Below the pieces are notes generated by a model that was not told the origin of the DNA, did no database searches, and was given only the letters and a program-made list of their open reading frames with translations. This document shows, in pieces, positions 7,543 to 9,031 of a stretch of 9,031 nucleotides of DNA (the first letter of the stretch is position 1; every line of letters starts with the position of its first letter). The DNA is from Betaproteobacteria bacterium UBA931. Its GTDB lineage: Bacteria; Pseudomonadota; Gammaproteobacteria; Burkholderiales; Casimicrobiaceae. Location of the stretch: assembly GCA_002293615.1 (NCBI GenBank), contig DBDN01000003.1, positions 11,860 through 20,890 of the forward strand, given 5' to 3'. Both the position numbers and the translations under genes were made by a program.

Positions 7543-7589
7543 CCCTTTTTAATCCAAATATTTCTAAATTTGGACTGCCTACCAAAGGG
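7543..7589. repeat. Nested inverted repeats between lptG and the lipoprotein gene
   Basis: An outer pair CCCTTT (7543-7548) and AAAGGG (7584-7589) encloses an inner pair TCCAAAT (7553-7559) and ATTTGGA (7568-7574) with an 8-base loop. It lies in the 111-base gap between the convergent lptG and lipoprotein genes. It could help bidirectional termination, but no U-tract follows the arms on either strand. It also sits close to the change in base composition. Confidence 0.35.
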
Positions 7590-7602
7590 GGAAACTTACG
7601 AT

Positions 7603-8604
7603 CTACCGGTGGTCTCGGTCGTTGTCGTTATATTCCCTCGCAAGGGAGTCATAGACTTCATCAACCCTGCTCTTGTCCTCTCTTGACCACGAGATTCTTC
7701 TGCCGCCATCCTCTTCGTACATCATGTATTCGATTCTTGCTTCTTCAATTTTTTCAAGAAAGTTTTTCTCGTGCTCTAAATCACCAAATTCACCGGATGG
7801 GTTAAACATCCTCTTCGTCATTTGTTTAATGTTGTAATCGTCTTTGCTCGACCAAACAACACATTTCGCTAAATTCAGTTTGGTCGTTTTGATCTCGTAC
7901 TGAATGTTCTCTTTCTCCAAAGAACCTAAAAATTTCTTTAACCTTTCTTCATCGAAATAGCACATATGTGGGTTGAAAGGAATCTGTAAAAAATCCGTAC
8001 CGACTGTTGATTTGCTTCCGTCTGGATAAATTTTTTCTTCTTTAACATCTTCTTTAAGATTTTCGCATGGCGACATATCCGGTGTTTCTTTCAATTTTTT
8101 AATGCGTTCTTTTCTAACTTCTTGAAAAATTGCATCGACTTTAACCTCATGTTCCTTATCCCAAGATATTTTTCTATGGCCATCTTCTTCTATGATCGAA
8201 TAGTTGATACCTTCTTTTTCTAGTTTTTTTAAAAAGTTTTGTTCAGAATCCAGACTGTCAAACCAAGCCTTAGGCTTAAACAAACGATCTTTTATCGCCT
8301 TTACTTGCTCATCATCTTCTTTCGACCAGGTAACGCACATTCCTAAATTTTTTTCTTTGATCTCGTACTTGATATTTTCTTTTTCCAATGCGTCTAAAAA
8401 ATGTCTTTCTCTATTCTTATCGAAATAACACGTAGATGGCTCAAAAGCATCGTACAAGAAATTTTCTTTGATTTCTTTGTTTTTTTCAGATGAATCACAA
8501 CCCGAAAGAAAAATAAAAACCATAAGTACCAGCAGCATGAGCCGCCTAGCCGGATTGTAGAATTTATTGTTTGCTTCTGCATTCAATAGAAACATAACGA
8601 TCAT
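7603..8604 (-). CDS. Repeat-containing lipoprotein, probably inner-membrane retained
   Basis: I do not recognise the family. The 333-residue product has a lipoprotein signal: basic NPARR (17-21), hydrophobic core 22-33, and lipobox LSGC with the lipidated Cys at 36. Asp at +2 is the classic inner-membrane retention residue. The mature part is charged and contains a duplicated ~110-residue unit (59-167 and 215-325). Each unit is made of two copies of a ~37-residue module of the form FLxxLEKExIxYxI...W(S/D)xEDDxxV, starting at residues 69, 124, 225 and 282. Cysteines C59/C90 and C215/C248 occupy equivalent places in the two units, possibly as disulfides. The helix-strand-strand pattern recalls ring-building-motif folds, but this is speculation. 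The ATG at 8604 lies only 2 bases from AGGAGG, while ATG at 8595 is 11 away; either is possible. The gene is AT-rich and overlaps the upstream gene. Confidence 0.8.
   Translation of the reverse strand: MIVMFLLNAEANNKFYNPARRLMLLVLMVFIFLSGCDSSEKNKEIKENFLYDAFEPSTCYFDKNRERHFLDALEKENIKYEIKEKNLGMCVTWSKEDDEQVKAIKDRLFKPKAWFDSLDSEQNFLKKLEKEGINYSIIEEDGHRKISWDKEHEVKVDAIFQEVRKERIKKLKETPDMSPCENLKEDVKEEKIYPDGSKSTVGTDFLQIPFNPHMCYFDEERLKKFLGSLEKENIQYEIKTTKLNLAKCVVWSSKDDYNIKQMTKRMFNPSGEFGDLEHEKNFLEKIEEARIEYMMYEEDGGRRISWSREDKSRVDEVYDSLAREYNDNDRDHR
7630..7962 (-). repeat. Lipoprotein internal repeat unit, second copy
   Basis: This codes residues 215-325 and aligns with residues 59-167: CYFDEERLKKFLGSLEKEN against CYFDKNRERHFLDALEKEN, KCVVWSSKDD against MCVTWSKEDD, and NFLEKIEEARIEYMMYEEDG against NFLKKLEKEGINYSIIEEDG. 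Divergence is substantial, so the duplication is not recent. Confidence 0.75.
8104..8430 (-). repeat. Lipoprotein internal repeat unit, first copy
   Basis: This codes residues 59-167, the partner of the unit 156 residues further on. Within it the halves 69-105 and 124-159 also resemble each other (FLDALEKENIKYEI against FLKKLEKEGINYSI; TWSKEDDEQVKAI against SWDKEHEVKVDAI), so the protein carries four related modules in all. Confidence 0.75.
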
Positions 8605-8959
8605 CCCCTCCTAGGCAGCGCCAAACAATTTTTTCATCTTCATAAACAGGATACAATACAATTAAAGTACTCATTGTTTTAATCAATAAATAGCCATCTT
8701 CAGTGATCTCTAAAAAATTTAGGTTTGGCGATATTTTTTTCGCTTCTACATTTTCATATTTCTGTTTTTTTATAGAGGCATTATCCAATATAGTTTCATT
8801 AACTTGATCACGCATAGGAGTAATGTCTCTTAATACTTGTGCATTTTTTATACGGATCATATCTATTCGATTCGCCTCATATGCGATATAAACAATACCT
8901 AGCATGATTGCAAAAACAACACTTCCTGTTAAGACAGTAAATATTCTATTTTTCATCAT
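8564..8959 (-). CDS. Small pilin-like membrane protein
   Basis: The product has 131 residues with a single N-terminal membrane segment (about 7-28) and a periplasmic domain. The layout resembles type IV pilins of the PilA type: hydrophobic helix, then AYEANRIDMIRIKNAQVLRD continuing as an amphipathic helix, and a C-terminus IVWRCLGGDDRYVSIECR. There C115 and C127 would form the usual pilin disulfide loop, preceded by W113 and followed by Arg. The prepilin peptidase signature (G-F-T-L-x-E) is absent. G12 is followed by SVVFA with no Glu5, so it is probably not processed or polymerised as a normal pilin. ATG at 8959 has AGG about 7 bases upstream; ATG at 8956 is adjacent. The frame stays open to the right window edge without another start codon, so a longer form cannot be ruled out. 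It is AT-rich and overlaps the lipoprotein gene by 41 bases. The family call is inference. Confidence 0.65.
   Translation of the reverse strand: MMKNRIFTVLTGSVVFAIMLGIVYIAYEANRIDMIRIKNAQVLRDITPMRDQVNETILDNASIKKQKYENVEAKKISPNLNFLEITEDGYLLIKTMSTLIVLYPVYEDEKIVWRCLGGDDRYVSIECRSKQ
8605..8612 (-). promoter_or_regulatory. Shine-Dalgarno of the lipoprotein gene inside the upstream gene
   Basis: The minus strand reads AGGAGG (8612-8607) just before the lipoprotein ATG at 8604. It lies within codons for Leu-Gly-Gly of the pilin-like gene. Its 2-base spacing to the first ATG is too short and the 11-base spacing to ATG 8595 is long, so the true start is unsettled, but it makes translational coupling of the pair likely. 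Confidence 0.55.
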
Positions 8960-8974
8960 TTCATAGCCTAAATT

Positions 8975-9015
8975 GCCTAGATTCTCTGGATTCCGGTTTC
9001 TGTGCCCTGAGATAA
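8975..9015. repeat. Possible degenerate REP-like element
   Basis: The stretch CTCTGGATTCCGGTTTCTG resembles one arm of the dispersed proteobacterial repeat of the CTGGATTCC-CG...CGGAAT type, but the second arm is degraded (GCCCTGAGATAATGA). It lies upstream of the pilin-like gene at the right edge of the AT-rich segment. This is recognised by resemblance only. Confidence 0.2.
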
Positions 9016-9031
9016 TGAAAGAAATAATAAA

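Noticed and set aside
7962..8104. Possible CRISPR or tandem DNA repeat in the lipoprotein gene
   Set aside because: The repetition is at protein level, degenerate and of long period (468 bases); there are no identical short repeats with spacers.
8204..8582. Short frames on both strands within the lipoprotein gene
   Set aside because: They lie wholly within the lipoprotein reading frame, which has a clear signal peptide and repeats; no independent support.

Overview
The window looks like chromosomal DNA of a Gram-negative proteobacterium, most likely a betaproteobacterium of moderate GC. The evidence is the lptF-lptG pair divergent from pepA-holC, a DUF721 (DciA-like) gene next to an M23 peptidase, and the sequence style of LptF, HolC and the M23 protein. 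The genus cannot be fixed from the sequence alone.

Layout, left to right. (1) Positions 1-1270 hold a left-truncated membrane-anchored M23 peptidoglycan hydrolase (minus strand) divergent from a DUF721/DciA-like gene (plus strand), which is followed by an imperfect hairpin. (2) Positions 1430-2372 hold recX (minus) divergent from nikR (plus), sharing a short AT-rich intergenic region. (3) Positions 2369-5189 hold a minus-strand operon: pepA, holC, then a gene for an acidic, probably disordered protein I do not recognise. Its stop codon shares the bases TTAA with the convergent nikR stop. (4) Positions 5297-7491 hold lptF and lptG, coupled by a 4-base ATGA overlap and divergent from pepA. Their products form the inner-membrane half of the lipopolysaccharide export bridge. 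(5) Positions 7603-8959 are clearly different: AT-rich, lysine/glutamate-rich codon use, minus strand. They hold two overlapping genes, a small pilin-like membrane protein followed by an inner-membrane-type lipoprotein built from four degenerate copies of one short module.

Regions 1-4 are housekeeping: cell-wall remodelling, replication and recombination support, nickel control, peptide turnover and LPS transport. Region 5 looks accessory and probably acquired, and is the most interesting part. Both products are predicted to sit on the periplasmic face of the inner membrane, and they are translationally coupled, which suggests they act together. Their function cannot be read from the sequence. 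I saw no tRNA, rRNA, CRISPR array or transposase gene.
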